From an uncultured Acinetobacter sp. (GTDB lineage Bacteria; Pseudomonadota; Gammaproteobacteria; Pseudomonadales; Moraxellaceae), in contig NZ_CANLSL010000002.1 in the NCBI RefSeq assembly GCF_947493735.1, positions 1-64,000 of the forward strand: a stretch of DNA of 64,000 nucleotides, given 5' to 3'. The notes under the pieces are model-generated. The model saw only the letters and a list, made by a program, of their open reading frames with translations. It had not been told where the DNA came from and did not search any database. Made by a program: the position numbers and the translations under genes. This document shows positions 1 through 9,979 of this stretch, in pieces; position 1 is the first letter of the stretch; every line of letters starts with the position of its first letter.

Positions 1-445
1 CTTGACCGCCACCAAAGCCACCTTGACCACCAAAGCCACCTTGACCACCAAAGCCACCTTGACCACCAAAGCCACCTTGACCACCAAAGCCACCGCCTTG
101 ACCGCCACCGAAGCCACCTTGACCACCAAAGCCACCGCCTTGACCGCCACCGAAGCCACCTTGACTCGCACCAAAGCCTGCGCCTTGACCGCCACCAAAG
201 CCACCTTGGCTTGTACCTGTAGCAGATGCGCCAGCTGGACGTGGATTACGTGCAGGGACTACTGTTGAGATTGCGTGCTTGTACACCATTTGGCTTACTG
301 TGTTTTTAAGCAAAACCACATATTGATCAAATGACTCAATATGACCTTGTAGCTTAATACCATTCACCAAGAAGATTGAAACTGGAATACGTTCTTTACG
401 AAGAGAATTTAGGAACGGATCTTGTAAGGTTTGACCTTTAGACAT
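1..445 (-). CDS. hfq: RNA chaperone Hfq, 3' end outside window
   Basis: Sm-like RNA chaperone that pairs small RNAs with mRNAs. The start is the ATG at 445; the first ~70 residues carry the conserved Sm core ([20 protein letters not shown], then [19 protein letters not shown] and a [12 protein letters not shown] segment). From about residue 80 the protein becomes a glycine-rich tail of repeated GGFGGQ and GGFGGGQ units, and it is still in that tail at the window edge. The C-terminus is therefore missing here. Long Gly-rich Hfq tails are a known trait of Acinetobacter and Moraxella; E. coli Hfq is only 102 residues. It lies downstream of miaA on the same strand, the usual miaA-hfq order. Confidence 0.96.
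   Translation of the reverse strand, partial: MSKGQTLQDPFLNSLRKERIPVSIFLVNGIKLQGHIESFDQYVVLLKNTVSQMVYKHAISTVVPARNPRPAGASATGTSQGGFGGGQGAGFGASQGGFGGGQGGGFGGQGGFGGGQGGGFGGQGGFGGQGGFGGQGGFGGQGGFGGGQ
2..205. repeat. 18/21-bp tandem repeats coding the Hfq tail
   Basis: Ten consecutive in-frame units of 18, 21 or 24 bp. Perfect 18-bp copies start at 23, 41 and 59, and a 42-bp double unit is duplicated exactly at 77-118 and 119-160. On the minus strand the units encode [13 protein letters not shown]. All units are multiples of three, so copy-number change would alter tail length without a frameshift. Confidence 0.95.
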
Positions 446-475
446 TTTTTTACTCCAAATAAAATTTAAAATATC

Positions 476-540
476 AGCGCAAAATTCACCTTCGTATTTC
501 ATAAAAAATTATAATAAAGGTGATATGCAAATTTTGCGCT
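476..540. other. Long inverted repeat between miaA and hfq
   Basis: Arms of 11 bp (AGCGCAAAATT at 476-486 and its exact complement at 530-540) enclose a second complementary pair, CACCTT at 487-492 and AAGGTG at 517-522. The outer arm overlaps the miaA stop codon at 539-541. In the miaA-hfq transcript this would form a stem-loop ending about 30 nt before the hfq start. There is no clear U-tract, so it looks more like an RNA-processing or translational element than a terminator. Confidence 0.6.
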
Positions 541-1483
541 ATCTAAAGCGCTTTATCAAGTCCTTATGTCCTTGTGAAATAGTATAAAAATTGTGAAAAT
601 CATGGAGCTTTTGCAATGAGTTGAGCCAAGTATATTGACGTTTCGCCAATTGTCGTGTCGCATACAGCGCTTTTAACTGCATTTCTTCATAAGAAATGAG
701 ATTTGTATCACTTTGTTGCAAATATTCTAAAACTTGCCGATAACCAACGCTTCGCATCGACGGTGTACTTTGATTCAAATCATATTTTTCTATAAGTGAC
801 TTCACCTCATTGAAAAAACCGATATCCCACATTTGCTCAAGTCGAAGCGCAATGCGTTGATGTAATTCGGCACGATCTGGCACCAAAGCATAGTTTTCAA
901 ATTGATATTTAAAACTTGTGCTTTTCACTTGCTCAGCTTGCAATTTGGTGATTGGCTGTCCTGTCAAACGATACACTTCTAAAGCACGGATAATGCGCTG
1001 TCGGTCACTGACTTTAAACTTTTCCCCTGCAGTCGGATCGACACGCTGTAATTCTTCAAACACATGCGCCCAACCATGTTGCGCTGCTTCAGCTTCAATC
1101 TCAGCACGCACACTGGCATCAGCACTGGGTAGATTGTCCGCCAAACCCTCAAGCAAGCTTTTGAAATACAACATCGTCCCACCAACCAAGAGTGGAATTT
1201 TCCCTTTTGCATGAATTTGGTCGATTAAACGCTCTGCATCTTCAACAAACTCTGCTGCCGAATAGACCTGCGTCGGATCAATGATATCAATCAAATGGTG
1301 CGGATACTGCGCTTGTTCAGCTTTACTCGGTTTTGCTGTACCTATATCCATATCACGATAGACTAGTGCGGAATCTACCGAAATAATTTCAAACTGCCCT
1401 GTGTCATATAGCGCACATGCTAAAGCTGTTTTACCGCTAGCGGTCGGTCCCATGAGATTGATCACTGGAAGCGTACTCTGCAT
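539..1483 (-). CDS. miaA: tRNA dimethylallyltransferase MiaA
   Basis: Transfers a dimethylallyl group to A37 of tRNAs that read UNN codons. The N-terminal P-loop [11 protein letters not shown], the downstream [19 protein letters not shown] segment and [18 protein letters not shown] are diagnostic. The reading frame stays open upstream into mutL, but the ATG at 1483 ([19 protein letters not shown]) gives the family length of 314 residues. It sits one base after the mutL stop, so the two are translationally coupled. Order mutL-miaA-hfq on the minus strand is conserved in gammaproteobacteria. Confidence 0.96.
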   Translation of the reverse strand: MQSTLPVINLMGPTASGKTALACALYDTGQFEIISVDSALVYRDMDIGTAKPSKAEQAQYPHHLIDIIDPTQVYSAAEFVEDAERLIDQIHAKGKIPLLVGGTMLYFKSLLEGLADNLPSADASVRAEIEAEAAQHGWAHVFEELQRVDPTAGEKFKVSDRQRIIRALEVYRLTGQPITKLQAEQVKSTSFKYQFENYALVPDRAELHQRIALRLEQMWDIGFFNEVKSLIEKYDLNQSTPSMRSVGYRQVLEYLQQSDTNLISYEEMQLKALYATRQLAKRQYTWLNSLQKLHDFHNFYTISQGHKDLIKRFR

Positions 1484-1484
1484 C

Positions 1485-3473
1485 TTATTCGCCTCGTGCA
1501 AAAAGTTTGTCCAGTTGATCGAGCGGAAAAGCTCGCCACGTTGGACGTCCGTGATTGCACTGACTGGCAAATTCAGTCTGCTCCATCTGACGTAATAACG
1601 CATTCATCTCAGCAAGACTGAGCTGACGATGTGCTCGAACAGCGCCATGACAAGACATGGTAGCCAGTAGATGATCTCGTTTTTGGGTTAATACTTGCAC
1701 GTTATCATTCGGATCAAGGTCATTAAATAATTCTGGAATCAGTCGATCAAAATTGGCTTTTTGCAAAAATGCAGGCACGCCACGTACCAAGATTTGATCA
1801 TCACCATATAAATCCACATCGAGTCCAAGTCGATACAATTTATCTTGAAGTTGTTCCAAGCGAGTGGCTTGCATCGCAGTGATTTTCACCACTTTGGGAA
1901 TCAATAATTGTTGCGATTGCCAATACTGCGGTTGATCCCACGCCTGCTTCATTTGTTGTAATAAAATCCGCTCATGCGCTGCGTGCATATCAACAATGAT
2001 CAAGCCTTCGATATTCTGCGCCAAAATATAGATGCCATGTAATTGCGCAATCGCAATGCCGAGTGGATATTCATCACGTGTGGTCTGATTATTTTCACTT
2101 GTGGAATTGGCGGTTGATTCAGAAGATTCAGCATTATTTTGCGCATGGTGCGGTTCATCGTGTTGCTGACGCAACGGCGCAAGATAACTGCTAACCGAAT
2201 TTGCCACGTAATCTTTATTGACTCGATTGCTATAACTGTGCGGTTGGCTAACATATGGCTGATTTTGATGTGGTTGCGTTGACTGTGAGCCTGCATCTAA
2301 AGGCGTACTATCATTTTGCAAATTTTGCACTTGTTGATGCAAAGATAAATTTTCCTGATAGCGAGGCTGATTGGGCGCAAAACGATCATCACGTTTCATT
2401 GCCGACGATAGTTCAGCATTTGCAGTTTGAAATTGCGACAAGACTTGCTTGGCATGATGACGGACAAATTCATGTACTTCTCGTTGTGTCAAAAAGCGAA
2501 TTTCATGCTTGGTTGGATGCACATTGACATCAATTTCATGTGGATCAATTTCAATAAATAACAAATACGCCGAATGTTGATGACCATGTAAAATCCCATC
2601 ATATGCCATGCGCAGCGCATGGCTGATGGTCTTGTCTTTGACGATGCGACCATTGACATAGATATACTGCAAATCAGCCTGTCCACGTGCATCGGAGGGG
2701 TGCCCAAGCCAACCCAGCATATGCAGGTTTTCACCTTGCGCATCAATCCAATAGGCATTTTCAGCAAACTGACGACCCAAAAGTTGTAAAACCCGCTGAT
2801 AACGCAATTCGCCACTATCGGCAATTGGCAAATTCAAGCGAATTTGATCATTATGCTCAAGGGTGAAATGCACATCAAAGTGCGTCAGCGCCATACGCCG
2901 TACAATTTCTTCGATATGCTGATATTCGGTAGAAATCCGCTTTAAAAATTTACGCCGTGCAGGCACATTAAAAAATAAATCTCGCACACGTACATGCGTA
3001 CCACGACTCATCGCAGTCGCTTCCGCTTGCTCTTGTTGCAAGGCTGCGCCGTTGATTTCGATCTGATAGCCAATGCCATCGTCACTTTGACTACTGGCAA
3101 TACTTAGACGAGAAACCGCTGCGATCGACGCCAACGCCTCGCCACGAAAGCCTAGACTTTGAATCGCAGACAGCTCATCTGCTGATCGTACTTTACTGGT
3201 GGCATGACGCATCACAGCCAAAGGTAAATCATCAGCATGAATACCAAAACCATTATCAATGATCTCAATCAGCGTGGTTCCGCCTTGCTCAATACGAATA
3301 CTTAGACGTGTCGCTCCTGAGTCGATGGCATTTTCAAGGAGCTCTTTGACCACCGAGGCAGGGCGCTCAATCACTTCTCCTGCGGCGATTTGATTGGCAA
3401 GTGCAGCATCGAGAGTTTGAATACGGCGTGTCGAACGCTCACGCATACTGATCTGCATTGCTTCTGCCGTCAT
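1485..3473 (-). CDS. mutL: DNA mismatch repair protein MutL
   Basis: ATPase that links MutS mismatch recognition to strand incision; 662 residues. The N-terminal GHKL ATPase shows [35 protein letters not shown] and [18 protein letters not shown]-rich linker (about residues 340-470) precedes the C-terminal dimerisation domain. That domain has DMHAAHER (about residue 493), which resembles the DQHA(X)2E(X)4E metal site of endonuclease-type MutL, but the last Glu is replaced by Gln (ERILLQQ). The later [12 protein letters not shown] and CNHGRPT motifs of that domain are also present. Its ATG overlaps the tsaE stop by 4 nt (ATGA), implying coupled translation. Confidence 0.96.
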   Translation of the reverse strand: MTAEAMQISMRERSTRRIQTLDAALANQIAAGEVIERPASVVKELLENAIDSGATRLSIRIEQGGTTLIEIIDNGFGIHADDLPLAVMRHATSKVRSADELSAIQSLGFRGEALASIAAVSRLSIASSQSDDGIGYQIEINGAALQQEQAEATAMSRGTHVRVRDLFFNVPARRKFLKRISTEYQHIEEIVRRMALTHFDVHFTLEHNDQIRLNLPIADSGELRYQRVLQLLGRQFAENAYWIDAQGENLHMLGWLGHPSDARGQADLQYIYVNGRIVKDKTISHALRMAYDGILHGHQHSAYLLFIEIDPHEIDVNVHPTKHEIRFLTQREVHEFVRHHAKQVLSQFQTANAELSSAMKRDDRFAPNQPRYQENLSLHQQVQNLQNDSTPLDAGSQSTQPHQNQPYVSQPHSYSNRVNKDYVANSVSSYLAPLRQQHDEPHHAQNNAESSESTANSTSENNQTTRDEYPLGIAIAQLHGIYILAQNIEGLIIVDMHAAHERILLQQMKQAWDQPQYWQSQQLLIPKVVKITAMQATRLEQLQDKLYRLGLDVDLYGDDQILVRGVPAFLQKANFDRLIPELFNDLDPNDNVQVLTQKRDHLLATMSCHGAVRAHRQLSLAEMNALLRQMEQTEFASQCNHGRPTWRAFPLDQLDKLFARGE

Positions 3474-3997
3474 TCTGCATCACCGTTAAAGCTATGATTT
3501 TGCAAATTGCGACCTTTCATATCGTGCTTAATCGCACCAATAATCTGCTGCGGAGCGTGGATAGTGACTTGTCGGATTTCATCATCTTGGGTGGTGAGCT
3601 CAATGGTGACATCGGGTGCACGAAGCACACCCTCACCTTTGCTCGGCCATTCGATCAATAGCAAACTGTCTTTTTCATCGAGATAATCACGGATGCCCAT
3701 CAATTCTAATTCATAGGGATCTTGCAGGCGATACAGGTCAAAGTGATAAATATTTTTCGAAGCGAGATGATAGGGCTCGACTAAGGTGTAGGTTGGGCTT
3801 TTCACCGCACCTTGATGCCCAAAAGCCTGAATCCAATAACGTGTAAGCGTGGTTTTCCCTGCGCCCAAATCACCGATCAGAAACACCACACCCGACTCAA
3901 CATACTGTGCTAGGATTTGCGCTAACTGCTGTGAATCACTTTCGTTGCGAAGGTGAAATCGTGCTTGAGAAAATGGTGTCGATAAGGAAATAGACAT
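3470..3997 (-). CDS. tsaE: tRNA threonylcarbamoyladenosine ATPase TsaE
   Basis: P-loop ATPase that supports TsaB-TsaD in making t6A37 in tRNAs; about 175 residues. GDLGAGKTTLTR is the Walker A motif; SPTYTLVEPY and IYHFDLYRL follow as in the family, and LLLIEWPSKGEGVL matches the conserved EWP segment. I chose the ATG at 3997; a TTG at 4006 is in frame but has no better ribosome-binding site. It is the first gene of the tsaE-mutL-miaA-hfq run. Confidence 0.93.
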   Translation of the reverse strand: MSISLSTPFSQARFHLRNESDSQQLAQILAQYVESGVVFLIGDLGAGKTTLTRYWIQAFGHQGAVKSPTYTLVEPYHLASKNIYHFDLYRLQDPYELELMGIRDYLDEKDSLLLIEWPSKGEGVLRAPDVTIELTTQDDEIRQVTIHAPQQIIGAIKHDMKGRNLQNHSFNGDAE

Positions 3998-4131
3998 AGA
4001 TCGCAAAAAACATTATGAGATGTGCAAATGGAGATAAATCATAACATCAACTGAGGTTATACATGTATCTAAATTCATGTTCAGAGTTTACACATCTATC
4101 TTTGCATCTACCAAAGATGTAATTGCAAAAA

Positions 4132-4494
4132 TTATGCGAGATTCACGAGAATTAAAGCAATCACAGCAGGTACAGTTTGAATAAATAATATCTTACGACT
4201 TGCGGTTGCTGCACCATAAACACCTGCGATCGCCACGCAGGCTAAAAAGAAATTTGCCAATTGGGTCGAAAACGGCGCTGTTGCCAATAATGACCAAAAT
4301 AAGCCTGTTGCGAGAAAGCCATTATATAGCCCTTGATTTTGCGCCAACACTTTGGTGAGTTGCGCCTTTTCCAAACTATTACCAAATGCTTTTAAGCCTT
4401 TTGGTTTATCCCATAAAAACATTTCTAGAACAAGGATGTAAACATGCAAAAGTCCAATCAAAAGCACCATTGCATTGGCAAGATGTTGTAGCAT
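4132..4494 (-). CDS. DUF1304 family small membrane protein
   Basis: A 120-residue protein with about four hydrophobic segments: residues ~5-25, a pair around 55-95, and a C-terminal one. The sequence MLQHLANAMVLLIGLLHVYI, EMFLWDKPKG and NQGLYNGFLATGL is typical of DUF1304, a family of four-helix inner-membrane proteins of unknown function. It is monocistronic, and the gaps on either side look like promoter regions. Function is not known and none is inferred. Confidence 0.8.
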   Translation of the reverse strand: MLQHLANAMVLLIGLLHVYILVLEMFLWDKPKGLKAFGNSLEKAQLTKVLAQNQGLYNGFLATGLFWSLLATAPFSTQLANFFLACVAIAGVYGAATASRKILFIQTVPAVIALILVNLA

Positions 4495-4688
4495 TTTTTA
4501 TCTCAATAAAAATGACGAAGAGATAATATCAAAGTAGTAGTCACTTCGCACGATTTAAATCAACCGAAAATGACTGCGCCGTAAAACTAATTCTTAAAAA
4601 AACGAGATAACTTAAAACTGTATCCAAAATTTATAATGTTTTAAACTCTATACTCTCAAGAAGCTTCACATCAATTTAATTCGCCTCC

Positions 4689-5612
4689 ATGAAAAGAAAA
4701 TCTGATCATATCAAACCACCTATGCGTGATGGCGTCAGCGCAAGTCAGGTATTTTTACCACAATTAAGTCAAACAGATATTCATATTCAAACCATCTTCG
4801 ATTTTTTATGTCAGCATTTTCCGCATATTTCTATTGATGAATGGGCAAAGCGCTTTGACAATCAGTTAGTATTTAATGCACAGAATCAAGTCTTAACAAG
4901 GGATACACCCTATCTTCCTGAGCAACATATTTATTACTATCGTGAGCTTGCACATGAGGTTGAAGTACCTTTTGCGCATCAAATCCTATTTGAAAATGAG
5001 CACCTCATGGTGGTGGATAAGCCACACTTTTTGACCGTAAGTCCAACAGGTCAATATGTACAGCAAACATTACTTACACGGTTAAAGTACGAAACAGACA
5101 ATCCTGAATTAAGCCCGATCCATCGCCTTGATCGTGAAACTGCTGGATTGATTTTATTCTCGAAAAAGCCTGAAACACGTCATCTTTTTCAACAACTTTT
5201 TGCTGATCGACAAGTAGAAAAAATCTACCATGCGATTGCACCTTTTAATCAGCATCTTCAATTTCCACTTGAATTTAAAGCACATCTCACAAAAGATGAG
5301 CCTTTTTATACCATGCAAATTATTGAGGGCAAACTTGAAAACAGTTGCACCATGATTGATGTTTTAGAAGTGCAAAATGACTGGGCGAAATATGAATTAA
5401 AACCGATTACGGGTAAACAACATCAACTGCGTGTGCATATGAATGCACTGGGTTTGCCGTTAAAAAATGATCAGATCTATCCAAAGATAAAGCACACTGA
5501 TAAATCTGATTTTAGTCAGCCTTTACAGCTTTTGGCGAAAAGTATTTGCTTTGTTGACCCGATCAGCGGTAAACCGATGTCATTTCACAGCAATCAGCAA
5601 TTAACATTTTAA
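4689..5612 (+). CDS. RluA-family RNA pseudouridine synthase
   Basis: Isomerises uridine to pseudouridine in rRNA or tRNA; 307 residues. The catalytic-Asp motif HRLDRETAGLILFSK (about residues 154-168) and KPITGKQHQLRVHMNALGLP are clear RluA-family signatures. About 90 residues precede the catalytic domain (FENEHLMVVDKPHFLTVSP), with no recognisable S4 domain. The substrate position cannot be read from sequence, so no symbol is given. The gene stands alone between the divergent DUF1304 gene and the broken MFS gene. Confidence 0.9.
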   Translation: MKRKSDHIKPPMRDGVSASQVFLPQLSQTDIHIQTIFDFLCQHFPHISIDEWAKRFDNQLVFNAQNQVLTRDTPYLPEQHIYYYRELAHEVEVPFAHQILFENEHLMVVDKPHFLTVSPTGQYVQQTLLTRLKYETDNPELSPIHRLDRETAGLILFSKKPETRHLFQQLFADRQVEKIYHAIAPFNQHLQFPLEFKAHLTKDEPFYTMQIIEGKLENSCTMIDVLEVQNDWAKYELKPITGKQHQLRVHMNALGLPLKNDQIYPKIKHTDKSDFSQPLQLLAKSICFVDPISGKPMSFHSNQQLTF

Positions 5613-5863
5613 TATCAATTTTAATGATCCCCTTATCGTTAGAAATTCAATTTATTAATTAATTGCTGTGATTATTTATGTACAAAATATATTCATTTCA
5701 ATACTAAATTTCATCAGCAAATTTAACAAACTCGATCAACAACTATTTCTGTTAATCTATTGTTTTTACTAACTTTATTTTATTTTACAGAATAATAAAA
5801 CAAGCATAATATGCGCGGAAAATCCCCCACTTTTCCTGTTGTATTTTATTGTGTGATCCGCCT

Positions 5864-7046
5864 ATGAATACTTATGTTCAGACCGAGCAACCTGCGCTTT
5901 CTGGTAGTTGGGTTTGCGTCATTGCTTTGGCGCTTGCAGCGTTTATTTTTTAATACCACGGAGTTTGTGCCTGTGGCGTTACTGAGTGATATTGCTGCCA
6001 GTTATCTGATGAGCACCAACCACGCTGATATCATGCTGACAATCTATGCGTGGGTTGTGTCTTTGACTTCGATTCCCTTGATGCTACTGATACGAAATAT
6101 GGAACGTAAGCAATTGTTGCTTGGTGTTTTTCCGCTATTTGTACTCAGCCATGTGCTGTCATATTTTGCAAGGAGCTTTAGCGTCTTGGTTGTTACTCGT
6201 ATCGGTATTGCATTGTCACATGCGATTTTTTTGGTCGATTACCGCATCATTGGCTGTGCATGTCGCACCGATTGGCAAAGAAACTCAAGCACTCGGTTTA
6301 CTCTCCACAGGAACGGTACTTGCACTGGTTTTGGGTATTCCATTAGGACGATTGATCGGTGAATATTTTAGTTGGCGTAACACTTTTGCAATGATCGGAA
6401 TTTGTGCGGGAATCACTGCATTGGTGCTATTTCGTGCGTTACCGAATGTCCCAAGTGTCAACACAGGCTCCCTGAAAAGCCTGCCAATGCTAATGAAGCG
6501 CCCTGCATTAGTGTTGATTTATGTCATTACCATTTTGGTGATTACGGCGCAGTTTACAGCGTATAGCTATATCGAGCCATTTGTCATGCAAGTGGCGCAC
6601 TTTAGCTCAGAGCAAACTACCACCTTGTTATTAATTTATGGTGCAGCAGGGATTGTCGGCTCGATTTTATTTAGTCAATTTAGTCAACGTTTACCTAAGA
6701 TTTTCCTGTATTCGCAACGGCATGCTTGGCGCTTTGCTTGTGTGCACTTTTACCGATGAGCCACAATGTTTATGGCTTGAGTGTTGTAACCGTGTTTTGG
6801 GGTGTTGGTATCATGAGCTTTGGACTGGTCTTGCAATCCTTTGTACTCAAATTTGCATCTGATGCGACCGATCTCGCCATGTCGTTGTTATCTTCACTTT
6901 ATAATATTGGTATCGGCGGAGGTGCTTTGCTGGGTAGTGTGGTGAGCATTCATTACGGTTTGAATTATATCGGTATTATTGGTGGTGTGATTGCACTATT
7001 CGCCGTTGTTTTGATGATGTACACCGTCAATCGCAAAATGGATTAG
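5864..7046 (+). pseudogene. sotB: SotB-like sugar-efflux MFS gene, three frameshifts
   Basis: Read across frames, the product matches a SotB/YdeA-type 12-helix exporter: [37 protein letters not shown], then [45 protein letters not shown] and NIGIGGGALLGSVVS at the end. The frame breaks three times: an extra T in the run at 5946-5951, an extra T in the run at 6226-6232, and a one-base loss near 6705-6722 ([16 protein letters not shown]). The start ATG at 5864 reads [14 protein letters not shown]. Two changes are in poly-T, so sequencing error is possible, but three in one gene amid intact neighbours favours a decayed gene. Confidence 0.85.
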
Positions 7047-7060
7047 CTTCAAAAAATATG

Positions 7061-7108
7061 CCATTGATGATCTTCAATTTAAAATCATCAATGGCGAATT
7101 TATTTTTA
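7061..7108 (+). terminator. Hairpin after the broken MFS gene
   Basis: A perfect 12-bp stem, GCCATTGATGAT at 7061-7072 and its complement at 7085-7096, with a 12-nt loop and then a T-rich stretch (GAATTTATTTTTAAT). It fits a Rho-independent terminator for the plus-strand gene and lies before the convergent gene ending at 7153. Confidence 0.7.
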
Positions 7109-7152
7109 ATCAATTGGAAAAGGAACGATGTGAAAATAAAACTTAAAGCCTT

Positions 7153-8436
7153 TTAAAACCAAGACTTTTTGCCTTGTCTTAACTCATCTGCGCATTGTAA
7201 GGCGGTCTGCGTCAACCACCACAGACGATAGTCACCCGTGATACTGCCCGATTTAAAATTATGAATGTAGGCAAAAGATAGCTCACGCGTTGGATCACAC
7301 CATGCACCCGAACCGTTGTAGCCAATATGACCAAATGCAGTTGGCACACGCTTACCCAATGTGAATACACGGTGATAGCCAAGTCGCCAATGCATCGGAA
7401 GCGGCATCACTCGATCACGTGCATGCGTTTGAATGGTACTGAGTTGCTCAAAGATTTCAGGTTTAATGATCACTTGACCTTGCCAAATGCCTTTATTAGC
7501 AAGCATGGCATAGATTTTAGCCAAGCTATTGGCGCTAAATACGCCATTTGCCGATGGAATCACTGCTTGTAAGCCTGCATCACTAAAGAAGTCAAACTTA
7601 CCCATACTCCGAGGTACAAGCGCATCTTCCGCATCATAAGGGTTAATACCACTTAAACTAATCACTCGCTCGGTAAAGCTCAGCGGTCGTCGCCCTTCAC
7701 TGTTTAAAGACTTGCGTGGCTTTTGCACTAATGTTGCATTCGTTACTACTGTTTGCTCTTTTTTAAATGGTCGAGCAACACGAGATAATTCTGAATCAGG
7801 TACGCCAAAATACGCTGCATCTAATTGTAATGGTTCAGCCAAATATTGTTGCATCACTTCAGACAAAGGCTTTTGCATAACCTTTTCAATTACACCACCA
7901 ATCAACCAACCAAAACTCATCGCTTGATATGCCGTCGCTGTACCGGGTGCAAAACGTGGTGTCACCTTTTCAAAGGCACTGAGCATCGCTTGCCAATCCA
8001 ACATCACTTGCGCATTGTCGATAGTATGTCTGATATCAAACAAACCACTTTGATGACTAAGTACATGACGAAGCGTAATATTCTCTTTGCCATTTTGTGC
8101 AAATGCAGGCCAATATTGTACAATCGGTGTGTCATATTTCAAGAAGCCTTCGCTGACCAAAATATGCGTTAAAGTGGCTAAAACAGCTTTTCCTGTAGAG
8201 TAGCTCAGCGCCATATGCTGTGCATCCCACAGCTCGTCAGGATTAGCCTCGCCTGTATATAGCTCGGCAATGATTTGACCTTGATGATAGACGCTAATCG
8301 CCGCACCACCGTGCATTGTTTCAGGTTGAATTTGACTGAGTACATTGGCCAAAGGCTGAAATTGATCTATAAATTGCCCACGATAATTATCTTTATTGCC
8401 TTGTGTGATTTTCTTGAGAATTTTTAAGCTTGACAT
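7153..8436 (-). CDS. Serine hydrolase, beta-lactamase/EstB family
   Basis: A 427-residue protein of the class C beta-lactamase/penicillin-binding-protein fold. SYSTGKA provides the Ser-x-x-Lys nucleophile motif; LRHVLSHQSGLFD follows as in EstB-type esterases; YQAMSFGWLIGGV supplies the Tyr-containing motif, and a GHIGYNGSGAW segment near the C-terminus resembles the third motif (HxG). No signal peptide is obvious, so a cytoplasmic esterase or peptidase is more likely than an antibiotic beta-lactamase. The ATG at 8436 is preceded by GGAAG; the frame runs upstream to 8526 without another good start. Confidence 0.85.
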   Translation of the reverse strand: MSSLKILKKITQGNKDNYRGQFIDQFQPLANVLSQIQPETMHGGAAISVYHQGQIIAELYTGEANPDELWDAQHMALSYSTGKAVLATLTHILVSEGFLKYDTPIVQYWPAFAQNGKENITLRHVLSHQSGLFDIRHTIDNAQVMLDWQAMLSAFEKVTPRFAPGTATAYQAMSFGWLIGGVIEKVMQKPLSEVMQQYLAEPLQLDAAYFGVPDSELSRVARPFKKEQTVVTNATLVQKPRKSLNSEGRRPLSFTERVISLSGINPYDAEDALVPRSMGKFDFFSDAGLQAVIPSANGVFSANSLAKIYAMLANKGIWQGQVIIKPEIFEQLSTIQTHARDRVMPLPMHWRLGYHRVFTLGKRVPTAFGHIGYNGSGAWCDPTRELSFAYIHNFKSGSITGDYRLWWLTQTALQCADELRQGKKSWF

Positions 8437-8667
8437 CTTTCTTCCAAAAACAAGGTGATTGGGTTTATATTCTAAGTGTCGTGAAACGCAATGCAATTGC
8501 AAAATATGTTTTTTTCTGCCTAACATATTTCTCAGAGCGAAAGCCTTGATCCTGAAATTTTAAAGATAAAAATCAATCAAAATAAAAATCTAAAATGTAA
8601 GAAATCTGTCATCCAATATATATGCTTTTCCATATATACTACGCATAACATTGAACAGGTGATCACC

Positions 8668-9108
8668 ATGAATCCACAAAACAACATGACAATCTATCAC
8701 AACCCTGCCTGTGGCACTTCACGAAATACGTTGGCATTGATTCGTAATACTGGTGTTGAGCCAAACATTATTGAATATCTCGTTCATCCACCTACACGTG
8801 ATCAATTGGTCAATATGATCCGTGATGCAGGTCTCAATGTTCGTAATGCTATTCGTCAAAATGTTGATCCCTATCGAGAATTACAACTTGAACAAGACCA
8901 CTGGAAAGATGATCAATTGTTAGATTTTATGTTGGCGCATCCTATTTTGATCAATCGCCCATTTGTGATCACCTCAAAAGGCACACGTTTATGTCGTCCG
9001 TCAGAAGTCGTGCTAGACATCTTACCGCTTCCACAGCTTGGTGCATTTCAAAAAGAAGATGGCGAACAAATCATTGATACACAAGGACAACGCATCACGT
9101 CGGAATAG
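8668..9108 (+). CDS. arsC: Arsenate reductase ArsC (glutaredoxin type)
   Basis: Reduces arsenate to arsenite using glutathione/glutaredoxin; 146 residues. The N-terminus MTIYHNPACGTSRNTLALIR carries the catalytic Cys of the HNPxCGTSRNTL signature; PILINRPFVIT and GTRLCRPSEVVLDIL are the family C-terminal motifs. AGGTGA lies 8 nt before the ATG at 8668; a GTG at 8659 is in frame but less likely. arsH follows 82 bp downstream on the same strand. No arsR repressor or arsenite pump gene is adjacent, so detoxification would need partners elsewhere. Confidence 0.95.
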   Translation: MNPQNNMTIYHNPACGTSRNTLALIRNTGVEPNIIEYLVHPPTRDQLVNMIRDAGLNVRNAIRQNVDPYRELQLEQDHWKDDQLLDFMLAHPILINRPFVITSKGTRLCRPSEVVLDILPLPQLGAFQKEDGEQIIDTQGQRITSE

Positions 9109-9190
9109 AACGAGTCATTGCGGCTAAGTGTTTAAAACGACAGCAAACACATTGAATAAATCGTTCATTAAAAAAACCAATTGAGATTTT

Positions 9191-9910
9191 ATGAATATTT
9201 CTGACCCAAGTTTACCCAACCTAAATATTGAACAATTGCAAAAGCCAAGTCTTGAGAAGATTCAGGCGGTTAAACTAGATCATCCGCCACGAATTTTATT
9301 GCTATACGGCTCAAATCGTGAACACTCGTACAGTCGTCTAGCTGTATTAGAAGCAGGTCGAATCTTGCAGTATCTCGGCGCTGAGGTCAAAATCTTTCAT
9401 CCCAAAGGATTACCTTTGCCCGAAGATGCCGAAACTGATCATCCCAAAGTCGCAGAACTCCATGAATTACTCCGTTGGTCGGAAGGTAGTGTTTGGTGTT
9501 CACCTGAACGCCACGGTGCGATGAGTTCGATTTTAAAATCACAAATAGATTGGATTCCACTTGCCAATGGCGCAATTCGTGCAACGCAAGGTAAGACATT
9601 AGCATTAATGCAAGTTAGCGGCGGCTCACAGTCTTTTAATAGCGTCAATCAAATGCGAATATTGGGACGTTGGATGCGCATGATCACCATTCCAAACCAA
9701 TCATCTATTCCCAAAGCTTTTTTAGAGTTTGATGAAAATGGACGTATGAAGCCGTCTGCTTATTACAATCGGATCGTCGATGTCATGGAGGAATTATTTA
9801 AATTTACCCTGCTTACCCGTGGACAAAGTGACTATTTTACCGACCGCTACTCCGAACGTTGTGAATCAGCAGAACAACTCTCTAAACGTGTCAATCAAAG
9901 AAGTCTTTAA
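9191..9910 (+). CDS. arsH: ArsH, NADPH-dependent FMN reductase
   Basis: A flavodoxin-like FMN reductase linked to arsenic resistance; some homologues oxidise trivalent organoarsenicals. It has 239 residues. [20 protein letters not shown] is the phosphate-binding segment; [36 protein letters not shown] and the C-terminal [16 protein letters not shown] are conserved in ArsH. It lies just downstream of arsC in a probable two-gene unit. No metal-responsive operator is evident. Confidence 0.93.
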   Translation: MNISDPSLPNLNIEQLQKPSLEKIQAVKLDHPPRILLLYGSNREHSYSRLAVLEAGRILQYLGAEVKIFHPKGLPLPEDAETDHPKVAELHELLRWSEGSVWCSPERHGAMSSILKSQIDWIPLANGAIRATQGKTLALMQVSGGSQSFNSVNQMRILGRWMRMITIPNQSSIPKAFLEFDENGRMKPSAYYNRIVDVMEELFKFTLLTRGQSDYFTDRYSERCESAEQLSKRVNQRSL

Positions 9911-9922
9911 GCCAGATTACAA

Positions 9923-9953
9923 AAAGCATAAGCTCAGAGTGAACTTATGCTTT
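9923..9953. terminator. Hairpin between convergent arsH and maoC
   Basis: AAAGCATAAG and CTTATGCTTT form a 10-bp stem with an 11-nt loop in the 69-bp gap between convergent genes. The flanking T-tracts are short in both directions, so terminator strength is uncertain. It could act for either strand. Confidence 0.5.
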
Positions 9954-9979
9954 GAATGAATTGCTCGAAAACTGTCTGC

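Noticed and set aside
2-205. CRISPR-like regular repeats
   Set aside because: The units are contiguous and coding, with no unique spacers.
2-268. Plus-strand Thr/Ala/Leu repeat open frame
   Set aside because: It is the antisense shadow of the Hfq Gly-rich tail repeats, not a gene.
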